Positions 1 to 9,305 of a stretch of 64,000 bases of DNA are shown piece after piece (within the stretch, counting starts at the first letter, position 1; the number at the start of each line of letters is the position of its first letter). Below the pieces are notes generated by a model that was given only the letters and a program-made list of their open reading frames with translations, made no database searches and was not told the origin of the DNA. This stretch comes from Novispirillum itersonii (GTDB lineage: Bacteria; Pseudomonadota; Alphaproteobacteria; Rhodospirillales; Rhodospirillaceae): assembly GCF_014205675.1 (NCBI RefSeq), contig NZ_JACIIX010000008.1, positions 124,001 to 188,000 on the forward strand. Direction: 5' to 3'. The translations under genes were made by a program, and so were the position numbers.

Positions 1-2018
1 TGCCGGACCGCCCGGTGCTGGCCCGGGGCCGGGTGCGCTACGTTGGCGAGCCGGTGGCCTTTGTGGTGGCGGAAACGCTGGAGCAGGCCCGTGACGCCGC
101 CGAACAGATTTTGCTGGATGTTGAGATCCTGCCCGCCGTGGCCGATCTGGTGGCGGCAGTGGCCCCGGATGCCCCGCTGCTGTGGCCCGATCACGCCCCC
201 GGCAATGTGCTGACTGATTTCGCCCTCGGCGATGCGGCGGCGGTGGAGGCGGCTTTTTCCACCGCCGTGCACCGGGTGTCGCTGGATCTGATCAACAACC
301 GGCTGGCCCCGACCCCGCTGGAACCGCGCGGGGCGCTGGCGGCCTACGATCCGGCTGACGGCAGCTATACCCTGCACACCGGCAGTCAGGGCTCGCACAC
401 CCTGCGGGACTGGCTGTGCCGTCTGGTGCTGAACCTGCCGCCGGAAAAGCTGCGGGTGGTGGCCGGGGATGTCGGCGGCGGCTTCGGCATGCGGCTGTTC
501 CTGTACAATGAACAGGTGCTGGTGCTGGCGGCGGCGCGGCTGACCGGCCGCCCGGTCAAGTGGATTGCCGACCGGGGCGAAGGCTTCCAGTCCGACACCC
601 ATGGCCGCGACCAGCGCAACCATGCGGAACTGGCGCTGGATGCCGACGGGCGCATTCTGGCGCTGCGGGTCCGGTCGCTGGGCAATGTCGGGGCCTATCT
701 TTCGCAGATGGGGGCCTTTGTGCCGACCATGGCGGGCACCTCGATGCTGACCGGGGTCTATCATGTGCCGGTGGCCTATGCCCATGCGCAGGTGGTGGTG
801 ACCAATACCGCCCCGGTGGATGCCTATCGCGGGGCTGGCCGACCGGAAGCCGCCTATGTGATCGAGCGGCTGATGGATGCGGCGGCCCGCCAGTTGGGCC
901 TGCCACGGGATGAGATCCGCCGCCGCAATTTCCCGGCGGTATTGCCGTACAGGACCGCTTTCGGTCATGTCTATGACAGCGGCGATTTCCCCCGCCTGCT
1001 GGAAACCGCGCAGCTCCGCGCCGACTGGGCCGGGTTTGAGGCCCGGCGGGCAGAAGCCCGGCAGCGGGGCCGTTTGCGCGGGCTGGGGATCAGCTATTAC
1101 GTCGAGGTCTGCGGCGGTGGCGGCGATGAAACGGCGCATCTGGAGCTGCACGCGGACGGCACGGCGACGGTGCTGATCGGCACCCAGTCGACCGGGCAGG
1201 GGCATGAAACCGCCTATGCCCAGATGGTGGCGGCGGAATTCGGCATCAGCCCGCAGGCGGTGCGGGTGAAACAGGGCGATACGGCGGTGGTGCCGACCGG
1301 CAAGGGCACCGGCGGCTCCCGCTCCCTGCCGGTGGGCGGGGCCTCGCTGTCGCAGGCGGTGGATACGGTGATTGCATTGGCCCGGCCGCTGGCCGCCGCC
1401 CGTCTGGGGGCGGCGGAAGACAGCGTGCGGTTCGAGGACGGGGTGTTTCTGGCCCCGGCCTCGAACGAAGGGGTGCGGCTGACCGATCTGGCGGTGGAGG
1501 CTCCGGCCGGGACCCTGAAGGCGACTTCGGCATGGAAGCCCCCGGCGGGCACCTATCCCAACGGCTGCCATCTGGTCGAGGTGGAGATTGACCCCGACAC
1601 CGGCGCGACGGAGGTGCTGCGCTACACCATCGTCGATGATGTCGGGGTGGTGATCAATCCGCTGCTGCTGAAGGGGCAGGTGGTCGGTGGGGTGGCGCAG
1701 GGGCTGGGGCAGGCCCTGTGCGAAGGCGTGGTTTACGAGGCTGACAGCGGCCAGCTGCTGACCGGCAGCCTGATGGACTATGCGTTGCCCCGGGCTGACA
1801 ATCTGCCTGACATCGACTTTTCCACCATCGAAATCCCCTGCACCACCAACCTGCTGGGGGTGAAGGGGGCGGGGGAGGCCGGAACCATCGGCTCCACCCC
1901 GGCGGTGATGAGCGCGGTGCTGGACGCGCTGGCTCCCTGTGGTATCACTCATCTCGATATGCCTGCCACGCCACTGGCGGTGTGGACTGCCCTTCAAACT
2001 GCGGGAACCCGTCCCTGA
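1..2018 (+). CDS. Molybdenum hydroxylase large subunit (xanthine/aldehyde/CO dehydrogenase family), 5' partial
   Basis: The reading frame is open to the left edge (codons start at base 3), so about 100 N-terminal residues of a roughly 770-residue family are missing. Counting from the GTG at 15, the visible part shows the molybdopterin motif GGGFGMR at about 154-160, an AYRGAGR loop at about 270-276, and near the C-terminus GVKGAGEAG, whose Glu is the catalytic base of the family. AYRGAGR is the form II (CoxL-like or aldehyde oxidase-like) version, not the cysteine-containing loop of true CO dehydrogenase, so CO oxidation is unlikely. The substrate is unknown. FAD and [2Fe-2S] subunits would be expected upstream, outside the window. 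The stop overlaps the start of cysQ (TGATG), suggesting translational coupling. Confidence 0.9.
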   Translation, partial: PDRPVLARGRVRYVGEPVAFVVAETLEQARDAAEQILLDVEILPAVADLVAAVAPDAPLLWPDHAPGNVLTDFALGDAAAVEAAFSTAVHRVSLDLINNRLAPTPLEPRGALAAYDPADGSYTLHTGSQGSHTLRDWLCRLVLNLPPEKLRVVAGDVGGGFGMRLFLYNEQVLVLAAARLTGRPVKWIADRGEGFQSDTHGRDQRNHAELALDADGRILALRVRSLGNVGAYLSQMGAFVPTMAGTSMLTGVYHVPVAYAHAQVVVTNTAPVDAYRGAGRPEAAYVIERLMDAAARQLGLPRDEIRRRNFPAVLPYRTAFGHVYDSGDFPRLLETAQLRADWAGFEARRAEARQRGRLRGLGISYYVEVCGGGGDETAHLELHADGTATVLIGTQSTGQGHETAYAQMVAAEFGISPQAVRVKQGDTAVVPTGKGTGGSRSLPVGGASLSQAVDTVIALARPLAAARLGAAEDSVRFEDGVFLAPASNEGVRLTDLAVEAPAGTLKATSAWKPPAGTYPNGCHLVEVEIDPDTGATEVLRYTIVDDVGVVINPLLLKGQVVGGVAQGLGQALCEGVVYEADSGQLLTGSLMDYALPRADNLPDIDFSTIEIPCTTNLLGVKGAGEAGTIGSTPAVMSAVLDALAPCGITHLDMPATPLAVWTALQTAGTRP

Positions 2019-2821
2019 TGTCTGCCTTTACCCCCACTGCCGCCACCCTGTCGGCCCTGACCGAAGCCCTGATCCCCGTGGTGTACGAGGCCGGGGCGGC
2101 GATCATGGAGATTTACGCCTCTGATTTCGCGGTGGAGCGGAAGGATGACCAGTCCCCGGTGACGGCAGCGGATGCGGCAGGGGAAAAGATCATCGTTGCC
2201 GCCCTGTCACGGCTGACCCCGGATCTGCCGGTGGTGGCGGAAGAGGCGGCAGCGGCAGGCGACATTCCGGATGTCGGCACCGGCCCGTTCTGGCTGGTCG
2301 ACCCGCTGGACGGCACCAAGGAATTCGTGCGCCGCAACGGCGAGTTCACCGTCAACATCGGGCTGATCGTCAACGGTCAGCCGGTGCTGGGGCTGGTGCA
2401 GGCCCCGGCGCTGGGCACCCTGTATGCCGGATGGGTGGCGGAGGATGGCAGCCGTGCCAGCTTCCGGGAAACCTCTGCCGGGCGCGGTGAGATCCAGTGT
2501 CGGGTGCCGGGAGCGGAAGGGCTGGTGGTGCTGTCCAGCCGCTCGCACGCCACCTCGGAAGCGCTTCAGGCCTATCTGGCCGATAAGACCGTGGCCTCAA
2601 TCACCAATGCCGGAAGCTCCCTCAAGTTCTGCCGGATTGCGGAAGGGGAGGCCGATCTGTATCCCCGCTTCGGGCCGACCTGCGAATGGGATACCGCCGC
2701 CGCCCATGCGGTGCTGCGGGCCGCCGGAGGCAGCCTGACGCAGGTGGATGGCAGCCCGTTCCTCTATGGTAAGGGTTCCGGGTTCCGTAATCCGCATTTC
2801 ATTGCCCGTGGGGCGGTGTGA
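2018..2821 (+). CDS. cysQ: 3'(2'),5'-bisphosphate nucleotidase CysQ
   Basis: Member of the inositol monophosphatase-like family that hydrolyses 3'-phosphoadenosine 5'-phosphate to AMP, recycling the by-product of PAPS-dependent sulfate assimilation. It has the metal-binding motifs AEEAA and DPLDGTKEF and the C-terminal WDTAAAHAVL motif that carries the third metal-binding Asp. The ATG at 2018 overlaps the upstream stop and gives 267 residues, the usual CysQ length. A longer open frame starts at 1982, but its extra 12 residues lie inside the upstream gene and do not resemble the family. It is followed by another TGATG overlap with the Sua5 gene. The link to the molybdoenzyme may be only operon packing. 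Confidence 0.92.
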   Translation: MSAFTPTAATLSALTEALIPVVYEAGAAIMEIYASDFAVERKDDQSPVTAADAAGEKIIVAALSRLTPDLPVVAEEAAAAGDIPDVGTGPFWLVDPLDGTKEFVRRNGEFTVNIGLIVNGQPVLGLVQAPALGTLYAGWVAEDGSRASFRETSAGRGEIQCRVPGAEGLVVLSSRSHATSEALQAYLADKTVASITNAGSSLKFCRIAEGEADLYPRFGPTCEWDTAAAHAVLRAAGGSLTQVDGSPFLYGKGSGFRNPHFIARGAV

Positions 2822-3771
2822 TGGGCGCGGCGGTGGTCAAGGCAGCCAGCCCGGCTGTGCTGGAAGAAGCCGCAGCCCTGCTGCGGGACGGGCGGCTGGT
2901 GGCATTCCCGACTGAAACCGTCTACGGGCTGGGGGCCAATGCCCGCATCGATACGGCGGTGGCGGGGATCTTCGCCGCCAAGGGGCGTCCGCACTTCAAT
3001 CCGCTGATTGTCCACGTGCCGGATATGCCTGCGGCGCTGGAACTGGCGGAGTTTGACGACCGCGCCCGGCGGGTGGCGGCCCGGTTCTGGCCGGGGCCGC
3101 TGACGCTGGTGCTGCCACGCCGGGCCGACAGCGGGCTGTCGCATCTGGTGTCTGCCGGGCTGCCATCGGTGGCCCTGCGGATGCCAGCCCATCCACTGGC
3201 GCAGGATCTGCTGCGCCGGGCCGGGTGCCCGGTGGCAGCTCCTTCGGCCAACCGGTCCGGCAGCATCAGCCCGACACAGGCGGCGCATGTGGCAAACAGT
3301 CTGGGGGACCGGGTTGACCTGATCGTTGACGGCGGTTCCTGTGCGGTCGGGGTGGAAAGCACGGTGATCGACCTGACCACGCCGCAGGCGGCGCTGCTGC
3401 GCCCCGGCGGCATCGCGCGGGAAGATCTGGAAGCGGAGCTTGGCCCGCTGGTGCTGTCCACCGATGCCGAGGACGCCCCGAAAAGCCCGGGCCAGCTGCT
3501 GTCGCACTATGCGCCATCCTGCCCGGTGCGCCTGCTGGCGGAGCGGGCGGAACCGGGCGAGGCCCTGCTCGGTTTCGGCGGAACGGCGGGCGCGGTACTG
3601 GATCTGTCTCCCGGCGGAAACCTGCTGGAAGCGGCGGCCAATCTGTTCGCCATGCTGCATCGGCTGGATGCTGAGGGTTGGCAGGGCATTGCCGTCGCCC
3701 CGGTTCCCGATGTCGGGCTGGGGCTGGCGATCAACGACCGCCTGCGCCGGGCGGCGGCACCACGGGGGTAA
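2821..3771 (+). CDS. sua5: L-threonylcarbamoyladenylate synthase, Sua5 type
   Basis: Makes threonylcarbamoyl-AMP from Thr, bicarbonate and ATP for the t6A37 modification of ANN-decoding tRNAs. The N-terminal YrdC domain shows PTETVYGLGANA and KGRPHFNPLIVH, and APSANRSGSISPT further on. The C-terminal part, with SPGQLLSHYAP and then a Rossmann-like segment, is the extra Sua5 domain that distinguishes it from short TsaC proteins. The length of 316 residues matches the long Sua5 class. The ATG at 2821 overlaps the cysQ stop by one base; a GTG three bases earlier is less likely. Cytosolic housekeeping enzyme. Confidence 0.93.
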   Translation: MGAAVVKAASPAVLEEAAALLRDGRLVAFPTETVYGLGANARIDTAVAGIFAAKGRPHFNPLIVHVPDMPAALELAEFDDRARRVAARFWPGPLTLVLPRRADSGLSHLVSAGLPSVALRMPAHPLAQDLLRRAGCPVAAPSANRSGSISPTQAAHVANSLGDRVDLIVDGGSCAVGVESTVIDLTTPQAALLRPGGIAREDLEAELGPLVLSTDAEDAPKSPGQLLSHYAPSCPVRLLAERAEPGEALLGFGGTAGAVLDLSPGGNLLEAAANLFAMLHRLDAEGWQGIAVAPVPDVGLGLAINDRLRRAAAPRG

Positions 3772-3774
3772 GCC

Positions 3775-4467
3775 ATGGCAGAGGACACCCCCACCAGCCT
3801 GTGCCACCTGTTTGTAATGGTGGCCCCCGATGCGCCGGAGCGGACGGCGCTGGAAGAGGCCGGGCTGCGGGAGTCCTTCCGTCGGGAGCATCCGGGGCAG
3901 GGCACCCGCAATGTCTGCTACTGCTTTGACAATGCCTATCTGGAACTGTTGTGGGTCGAGGACCCGACTGCGGTGCAGTCCGCAGCGATCCGGCCCACAG
4001 GCCTGCATCTGCGGGCAGACTGGCGGCGCAGTAGGGCGTCTCCGTTCGGGGTTGGGCTGCGGCGCGGTCCCGGAGACCTGCCGCTGCCGGTCTGGGATTT
4101 TGCTCCGCCCTATCTGCCGCCTGGGATGACCATTCCGGTGGCGCAGGCCAGCTCTGATCTCCGTCAGCCGTTTGTTTTTCTGTCCCCCGGAGCCACCCGC
4201 CCGGATCAATGGACAGACGGCGGGGCCGGGCAACGGCAGGGGGCTGCGCAGATTACCGAGATTGGCGCGGTGGAGCTGACTGTCACGGCACCTCCGGATC
4301 CGGGGCTGGTTGACCTGCTGATGGCTGCGGGGATTCACCTGCGGCAGGGGCATGAGGCTGCCCTGCGGATGAGGTTGACCGGGGACGCGGGGGCAATCCA
4401 GTTGACGCTCCCTGATTTCAGGATAGCGCCAGTCCATCTGGAACAGGGCCGAAATAGGGCCGGATAG
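3775..4467 (+). CDS. VOC/glyoxalase-like domain protein
   Basis: A 230-residue protein resembling the glyoxalase-like (PF13468-type) VOC family. It starts with a hydrophobic strand (CHLFVMVAPDAP), followed by RNVCYCFDNAYLELLWV, the strand-turn-strand of a VOC half that carries a candidate metal-ligand Glu. A second half-module is suggested near residues 160-215 (IGAVELTVTAP to IQLTLPDF). The substrate is unknown. The ATG at 3775 lies three bases after the sua5 stop, with GGGGTAAG upstream as a possible ribosome site, and the gene probably ends the operon that begins with the molybdoenzyme. The second half is weakly conserved and the family call is moderate. Confidence 0.7.
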   Translation: MAEDTPTSLCHLFVMVAPDAPERTALEEAGLRESFRREHPGQGTRNVCYCFDNAYLELLWVEDPTAVQSAAIRPTGLHLRADWRRSRASPFGVGLRRGPGDLPLPVWDFAPPYLPPGMTIPVAQASSDLRQPFVFLSPGATRPDQWTDGGAGQRQGAAQITEIGAVELTVTAPPDPGLVDLLMAAGIHLRQGHEAALRMRLTGDAGAIQLTLPDFRIAPVHLEQGRNRAG

Positions 4468-4511
4468 GGGGATTGGATTTCCCCCTCTTGTCCCGTGTTC
4501 GGTAAATGCCC

Positions 4512-6188
4512 TTAATCCTCGCGCAGGGTGGCGATGAAGGCGGCCACTTCCTGCTGGACATCGTGGGCCTGCCGTTCCAGCGATGACGCAAGGCTGAGCA
4601 GTTCGCTGGAGGCCTGACCGGTCCGGCGGGCGGCATTCCCGATCCCGTCCACACTGCTGGAAACCCGGGTAATACTGCCGCTGGCACCAAGGGCACTGTC
4701 GGAAATGGCGGTGGCAACCTCCCGCTGATCCCCGACACTGGCGGAAATGGCGCGGCTGCTGTGGTGCATGGTGCCGACGGTGCCGACAATGTGGGAGATC
4801 GCAGAGACCGCCTGCCCGGTAGCGGCCTGAATTTCACCCACTTTGCTGGCGATCCGCTCGGTGGCGTCGGCAGTTTCCAGCGACAGCTGTTTGACTTCTC
4901 CGGCGACCACGGCGAAGCCCTTTCCGGTCTCACCGGCGCGGGCGGCCTCGATGGTGGCATTCAGGGCCAGCAGATTGGTCTGCCCGGCGATGCTGCGGAT
5001 CAGGTTGACGACTTCGCCAATCTGGTAGGCCGCCTCGGCCAGTCCTTCAATGTTCTGCTGGGTCAGTTCCGCTTCGCGGGCAGCCTGTTCCATCACGATA
5101 CCAGACTGGCGGGCCTGTTCGGAAATGGCATGGACGGATGCCGAAAACTGGGCCATGGAGGCAGAGACGGTTTCGACATTGTCAGACGCCTCCTGCACCG
5201 CCGTTACCCCGATATTGGTCTGAAGGAAGGTGTCCTCGGCCGTTTCGGCCAGAGTACGCGCTGCTTCGGAAACCTGATCGGCAGACTGCACGAAGGCGTT
5301 GGCCAGAGCCCCCATCCGCTGCTGGAACCGGTCAGCGATGGCTTCCCGTTGTGCCCGCATCTGTCCGGCATGGGTGGCGGCGTTCTGTTCCTGCTCCTGC
5401 CGCAGATGCTCGCCGGCACTCAGCCGGTCGCGGAAAATGCGCAGGGTTTCGATCATGGTTCCTATCTCGTCACGGGAGGTCGCCTGCGGCAGGGCTGAGG
5501 TATAATCCCCATCGGTCAGACTCCGCATGCCAGAGGTCACCCGCTGGATGGCCAGAAGGATGCCCCGCAGGACCACAACGGACATCAGGGTCGTGACGAG
5601 AACCGTCAGCAGGGTCACTGTTCCAAGCTGGACCGTGGCGGCAGAGATGGCCTGCTGAACAGCGGTGATGCTGCTGCTTTCCTGCTGCGAGGAATGGCGC
5701 AGGCGCTCTTCCAGATCAGTCCGGATGATCTGATAGGCATTGTCCGCCGCCCGGTAGTATCCGGAGGCTGAGGCCGGATCATCGATCAGGTCAAAGGCAT
5801 CGGCGACGCTTTTGCGGTAGCGGTCGTATTTGGTGGCCAGACTTTGGGTATCGGCGGTGGCGGTGGCGGTGTCGGCAGGGGGCAGGGCGGCGATAAGCGG
5901 CAGGGCCTGATCAAGAGTGCTGAGGGTTTTAGCGGCAAGATCGGCAATCCGTTTCTCCTCGACTCCGGCAGCCTGCCACATGGATGTCCGCAGCATGCTG
6001 GCGTTGGCGGTTTCTGCCAGATCAAGGATCTGCTGGATGCTGCGGTCTTTCAGGGCAACTTCGGTGACAAAGTCCATACGCTGCCCGATGGAGGAAAAGC
6101 TGTTGAGGGCGAGGGCGACAAGGGCCACGGCGCCGAGAAGTCCCGCTGCCGGAATTGTTATCAGTTTGAGGAGGAGGAGCTGTCTCAT
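4512..6188 (-). CDS. Methyl-accepting chemotaxis protein, periplasmic helical sensor type
   Basis: Inner-membrane chemoreceptor of 558 residues. TM1 spans about 7-28, a mostly helical periplasmic domain without Cache motifs about 29-185, TM2 about 187-210, HAMP about 212-265 and the MCP signalling domain about 300-545. The hairpin tip [16 protein letters not shown] is the kinase/CheW contact site. The ATG at 6188 has GGGAAGGG about 8 bases upstream; an open frame continues to 6227, but its first 13 residues precede that ribosome site. No NWETF-like CheR/CheB tether is seen at the C-terminus. The ligand is unknown. It is the first of two receptors flanking a secreted Cache protein. Confidence 0.93.
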   Translation of the reverse strand: MRQLLLLKLITIPAAGLLGAVALVALALNSFSSIGQRMDFVTEVALKDRSIQQILDLAETANASMLRTSMWQAAGVEEKRIADLAAKTLSTLDQALPLIAALPPADTATATADTQSLATKYDRYRKSVADAFDLIDDPASASGYYRAADNAYQIIRTDLEERLRHSSQQESSSITAVQQAISAATVQLGTVTLLTVLVTTLMSVVVLRGILLAIQRVTSGMRSLTDGDYTSALPQATSRDEIGTMIETLRIFRDRLSAGEHLRQEQEQNAATHAGQMRAQREAIADRFQQRMGALANAFVQSADQVSEAARTLAETAEDTFLQTNIGVTAVQEASDNVETVSASMAQFSASVHAISEQARQSGIVMEQAAREAELTQQNIEGLAEAAYQIGEVVNLIRSIAGQTNLLALNATIEAARAGETGKGFAVVAGEVKQLSLETADATERIASKVGEIQAATGQAVSAISHIVGTVGTMHHSSRAISASVGDQREVATAISDSALGASGSITRVSSSVDGIGNAARRTGQASSELLSLASSLERQAHDVQQEVAAFIATLRED

Positions 6189-6604
6189 CGCTATGTTCCC
6201 TTCCCGTTCCGGGGGTGGTCCAGACATGGGGATCTGGTCACCTGTTCCTGTGATGCAGGGACAGATGGGTAAGGCCGGACTGGGGAATGTCTGGCGTGCA
6301 GGGTGACGTTAGGGGGACCACAGCGTTTTCAGCAAAAGTGGTTGCCGGTTTTGCGGCTGAAAACGCTTCAAACCTTTTAAACAGGGCGTTTTCAGCAAAA
6401 GTGGTTACCGGTTTTGCGGCTGAAAACGCTTCAAACCTTTTAAACAGGGCGTTTTCAGCAAAAGTGGGCACCGGCTTTGTGGCTGAAAACGCTCCGATTT
6501 CTTAAAGAACGGCCCCTGTCTCCGGCTGCGCGGTGCCTGCCTGAGGAGGAGCCATCTTGCCAATAACGGACAGGATCAGGTCAGGGCACGGCAGGTCTGA
6601 GCCG
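6189..6604. other. Intergenic region (416 bp) between chemoreceptor and Cache genes
   Basis: No gene is supported here. The main content is the three-copy 63-bp palindromic repeat annotated separately. The block is open in more than one frame because the repeat period is a multiple of three, but the predicted peptides are just the repeat translated (FAAENASNLLNRAFSAK-like) and have no ribosome site. The rest is spacer carrying the promoter region of the downstream receptor. Confidence 0.7.
6323..6492. repeat. Three tandem copies of a 63-bp palindromic (REP-like) repeat
   Basis: Three 44-bp units start at 6323, 6386 and 6449, separated by a conserved 19-bp spacer (TTCAAACCTTTTAAACAGG), an exact 63-bp period. 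Each unit has perfect 11-bp arms, GCGTTTTCAGC and GCTGAAAACGC, around a loop containing CCGG and a second GCAAAA/TTTTGC pairing. Copies 1 and 2 differ by one base; copy 3 has several loop substitutions but intact arms. The layout recalls the short GCGTTTTC-type interspersed palindromes common in rhizobia and other alphaproteobacteria. This is inference from memory, not a search. Confidence 0.9.
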
Positions 6605-7084
6605 TCAGCGGGTGTAGACCCCGCAATAGACGATGTAGCCGGCATGGGGCTCGAAGTAGGATTCTTTCGGCAGGACCTTTTTGGTGACGGGGTCGGAAAA
6701 TTTGTAGTCAACCCAGCCGGTCTGACCCGCATTGGCTTTACTGACGATTTCCTTGCCATAGGGCTTGCCGTCAACATCAACGCTTTCTGCGATGTTCTTG
6801 CCGATCAGCTTGGCATTCTGGCCATGGGCAACACGGGTGCCGGTTTTGTCGGTGACGATCAGATACAGGTCACGGTCAACGAAGGCACCGCCCTTGTCGG
6901 AAAAGTCGGAGAAGGCTTTTTCCGGGCCGACGGCTTTGATGTGTTCGATGCCCTTTTTGACCAATGCCACCGCTTCGTCCTTGGTGCCGAAGTCCGATGC
7001 CTGGGCCGGGGTCAGATCCGGTGTGGACAGGAGGGCCGTGAAAGCCAGGGCGGCGGAAAATGCCAGAGTGCGCAGGAAGCTCAT
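6605..7084 (-). CDS. Secreted single-Cache (sCache_2-like) domain protein
   Basis: A 159-residue protein with a signal peptide (about residues 1-30, ending AQA) and a lone Cache sensor domain. Family landmarks are FSDKGGAFVDRDLYLIV, HGQNAKLIGKN, GWVDYKFSDPVTKK and the terminal GYIVYCGVYTR. Such proteins bind small ligands in the periplasm but have no membrane anchor or output domain, so any signalling must go through a partner. The ATG at 7084 has GAGGAG upstream at good spacing; ten upstream in-frame codons are unlikely to be used. It lies between two chemoreceptors on the same strand, which makes a receptor-associated binding protein plausible but unproven. Confidence 0.85.
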   Translation of the reverse strand: MSFLRTLAFSAALAFTALLSTPDLTPAQASDFGTKDEAVALVKKGIEHIKAVGPEKAFSDFSDKGGAFVDRDLYLIVTDKTGTRVAHGQNAKLIGKNIAESVDVDGKPYGKEIVSKANAGQTGWVDYKFSDPVTKKVLPKESYFEPHAGYIVYCGVYTR

Positions 7085-7269
7085 CGACGGTCTCCTCATT
7101 CGGGGGCGGAACACGGTATTCTGCCCTTAGGGATTATGGCCGGTGCTGACGGCAATGGCCCTGCACCTTTTCCTTAAGGCCTATTAGAGGCTGTTTTACG
7201 GGTTGTCTTCAATAGTCCATGCAGACTACGGCAGGTGGGGAATAAAGGTCTCCGCCGGATATAAATGCA

Positions 7270-7300
7270 AAAAGGCGGCTCCCCAAAAGAGGAGCCGCCT
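7270..7300 (-). terminator. Intrinsic terminator of the second chemoreceptor
   Basis: On the minus strand GGCGGCTCC pairs with GGAGCCGCC around an eight-base loop and is followed by TTTTTG. It sits 20 bases past the receptor stop at 7322. Confidence 0.85.
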
Positions 7301-7321
7301 GCCCGGAAATGATGTGTGCAT

Positions 7322-9013
7322 TCAGTTGTAGTGGCGGACTTCCCGCAGGAATTCCTGTACGGAGGTTGACAGTTGTTCCGCCTGACGGGACAGATCTCCG
7401 GCGGATGATGTCAGTGTATGGACTGATTCCACACTTTGAATGGCCGTTTCGCGGACGCCGACAATGGTGCGGGTGACATCGCCGGTGCCGGTGGCAGCAT
7501 GCTGGACGTTGCGGCTGATCTCGGCGGTGGCGGCGTTCTGCTGTTCCACCGCTTCGGCGACATTGGCGGTCTTGGCATCGACCAGACCGATCTGGTCGAG
7601 GATGTCGTTGACCGACAGAATGGTGTCGCGGGCGCTGTGCTTGATGTGCTCCACCCGTTTGGCGATTTCCTCGGTCATGTCGTGGGTGCGGCTGGCCAGC
7701 GTCTTCACTTCACTGGCAACCACCGCGAACCCCTTTCCGGCATCCCCGGCGCGGGAGGCTTCGATGGTGGCGTTCAGGGCCAGCAGGTTGGTCTGGCGGG
7801 CGACGGTGTCAATCGCCTGAATCACGGTGTCAATGTCATCCACCGCCTGCTGAAGGTCCTCCAGCTTTTCCGCCGACTGCTGGGCGGCGGCGGCGCAGGC
7901 CTTGGCGGTGCTGGCGGTATCGCTGACATTGCTGGTGATGGTCTGGAGGGAGGCGGACATTTCCTCTGCCGCCGCCGCGACGGTCTGGACGTTGCCGGAG
8001 GCGACCTCAGCGGCGCTGGCGACCGAGGCACTCTGATCGGCGGCCACGCCGAGGGATCCGGCAAGCTCGGACGCCATGCCGTTCATGGTCCCGGCGGAGG
8101 CCGACAGGCTGCTGACGATGCCTTCTATCCGCTGTTCAAAGTCACGGACGGCGGTGCCGACCGCTTCTGACCGGCGCAGACGCTCCGCCTGTTCGGCTTT
8201 CTGTTCATCTTCCAGACGGCGGGCTTCCTTGGCATTGCGCAGGAACACCTGCATCGCCCCGGCAATTTCGCCGACTTCATCACGGGTTTTGATCTGCGGG
8301 ATCTGCACCGACAGGTCCCCTTCGGCCAGCTCCAGCATGGTGGCGGTCAGCGGCTTCAGCGGGCGGACCGACCGGATGATCCAGAAGGCGAAGGCCCCGC
8401 CCAGCAGCACCGACAGACCGGTGACGATTTCCATCAGCACTTCGAACCGGGCGGCGATGGCACGGGTCTCGTCAGTGATGGCCTTGTTGCGGGCTTCCTG
8501 AAGATCGATAAACCGGTTGATCGCGGCCAGCCAGTCCACGAAGGCGGGGGCGGCGGTGCTCATCAGCGCGGTTTTGGCCGGGTCATTCTGTCCGGCGTTG
8601 GCACTGGTCAGAATCTGGCTGACCGAGGCGAGGGTCCGGGTTTCGATGGCAGCGATGTCATCGAGGATTTTCTTTTCCGCCGCATCCGCCGGGTGGAGGG
8701 CCAGCAGATCAGTCATACCCTTGGCGGAGGTGGCATAAGCGGCGGCCAGACGGTCAATATCCGCCTTCAGGGCCTGCCGCCCGGCCGGAGTTTCGGTGAG
8801 AATATAATCACGGACGGCGATCGCCCGGTCATGGACGCTGCCGCGGAAATTGATGGCATAGCGCTGTTTGACGCTGTTCAGATCGTTGATCGTCGTCAGG
8901 CTGGCGTCAATCTTGCGCACTTCCATGATCCCGACCAGTGTCGTGACCATCATCAGCAGCAGGATCACCCCGAAGCCAAGGATAAGTCGGGTAGTGATTC
9001 TGGCGTTTCTCAT
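7322..9013 (-). CDS. Methyl-accepting chemotaxis protein, four-helix-bundle sensor type
   Basis: Chemoreceptor of 563 residues. TM1 is at about 9-30, followed by an all-helical periplasmic domain of about 155 residues typical of 4HB_MCP sensors (it contains [19 protein letters not shown]). TM2 is at about 187-207, HAMP at about 210-262, and the signalling domain has [16 protein letters not shown] at its tip. Two ATGs are adjacent: with GGAGG upstream, the ATG at 9013 has five-base spacing and the one at 9016 only two, so I chose 9013. No C-terminal CheR tether is visible. The ligand is unknown. Two palindromes lie upstream (9034-9051 and 9110-9128). Confidence 0.93.
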   Translation of the reverse strand: MRNARITTRLILGFGVILLLMMVTTLVGIMEVRKIDASLTTINDLNSVKQRYAINFRGSVHDRAIAVRDYILTETPAGRQALKADIDRLAAAYATSAKGMTDLLALHPADAAEKKILDDIAAIETRTLASVSQILTSANAGQNDPAKTALMSTAAPAFVDWLAAINRFIDLQEARNKAITDETRAIAARFEVLMEIVTGLSVLLGGAFAFWIIRSVRPLKPLTATMLELAEGDLSVQIPQIKTRDEVGEIAGAMQVFLRNAKEARRLEDEQKAEQAERLRRSEAVGTAVRDFEQRIEGIVSSLSASAGTMNGMASELAGSLGVAADQSASVASAAEVASGNVQTVAAAAEEMSASLQTITSNVSDTASTAKACAAAAQQSAEKLEDLQQAVDDIDTVIQAIDTVARQTNLLALNATIEASRAGDAGKGFAVVASEVKTLASRTHDMTEEIAKRVEHIKHSARDTILSVNDILDQIGLVDAKTANVAEAVEQQNAATAEISRNVQHAATGTGDVTRTIVGVRETAIQSVESVHTLTSSAGDLSRQAEQLSTSVQEFLREVRHYN

Positions 9014-9033
9014 CATATCCTCCGATCAGGCAT

Positions 9034-9051
9034 TGCCCTACAGGTAGGGCA
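9034..9051. promoter_or_regulatory. 18-bp perfect palindrome in the leader of the second chemoreceptor
   Basis: TGCCCTAC-AG-GTAGGGCA, with 8-bp arms, lies about 20 bp upstream of the chemoreceptor start and close to its ribosome site. It could be an operator or a small RNA hairpin controlling translation. It is too short to decide. Confidence 0.4.
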
Positions 9052-9109
9052 GCCTTCTTCCTTCGGCAACATTACGCCGGAGGACTGGCATGCGTCCAAC
9101 GGCATATAG

Positions 9110-9128
9110 TTTACGGAGAAATCGTAAA
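9110..9128. promoter_or_regulatory. TTTACG-N7-CGTAAA dyad upstream of the second chemoreceptor
   Basis: Perfect 6-bp arms with a 7-bp spacer at the edge of an AT-rich tract, about 100 bp before the chemoreceptor start. Candidate transcription-factor site. No known box was matched with confidence. Confidence 0.35.
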
Positions 9129-9225
9129 ATCCGATCAGCGGTCGGGCTGAGAGATCAGTCTGAATAGGGTTATCTAATGATAGTAATTTGATTTTAATGC
9201 CTTTTTATTGATTTTGGTCCAGAAA

Positions 9226-9257
9226 AAAACCGCCGGACCTTTCGGACCGGCGGTTTT
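9226..9257. terminator. Intrinsic terminator after sdhB
   Basis: AAAACCGCCGG pairs with CCGGCGGTTTT around a short loop containing TTTC. On the minus strand the stem runs into a seven-T tract. It lies about 50 bases past the sdhB stop and ends the sdhCDAB transcript. Confidence 0.85.
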
Positions 9258-9305
9258 CACAAGATCGTGATCTGCTCCGGTTTGCGGGCGGATCATACTT
9301 TGGTA

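Noticed and set aside
15-2018. Carbon monoxide dehydrogenase CoxL (form I)
   Set aside because: The active-site loop reads AYRGAGR and lacks the cysteine-containing form I motif, so CO oxidation should not be claimed.
2764-4437. A 557-codon minus-strand open frame opposite sua5 and the VOC gene
   Set aside because: Arg/Gln/Pro/His-rich antisense translation without motifs; the plus-strand genes are well supported and form an operon.
6323-6492. CRISPR array
   Set aside because: The spacers are identical rather than unique, there are only three units, the unit is a 44-bp palindrome, and there are no cas genes nearby.
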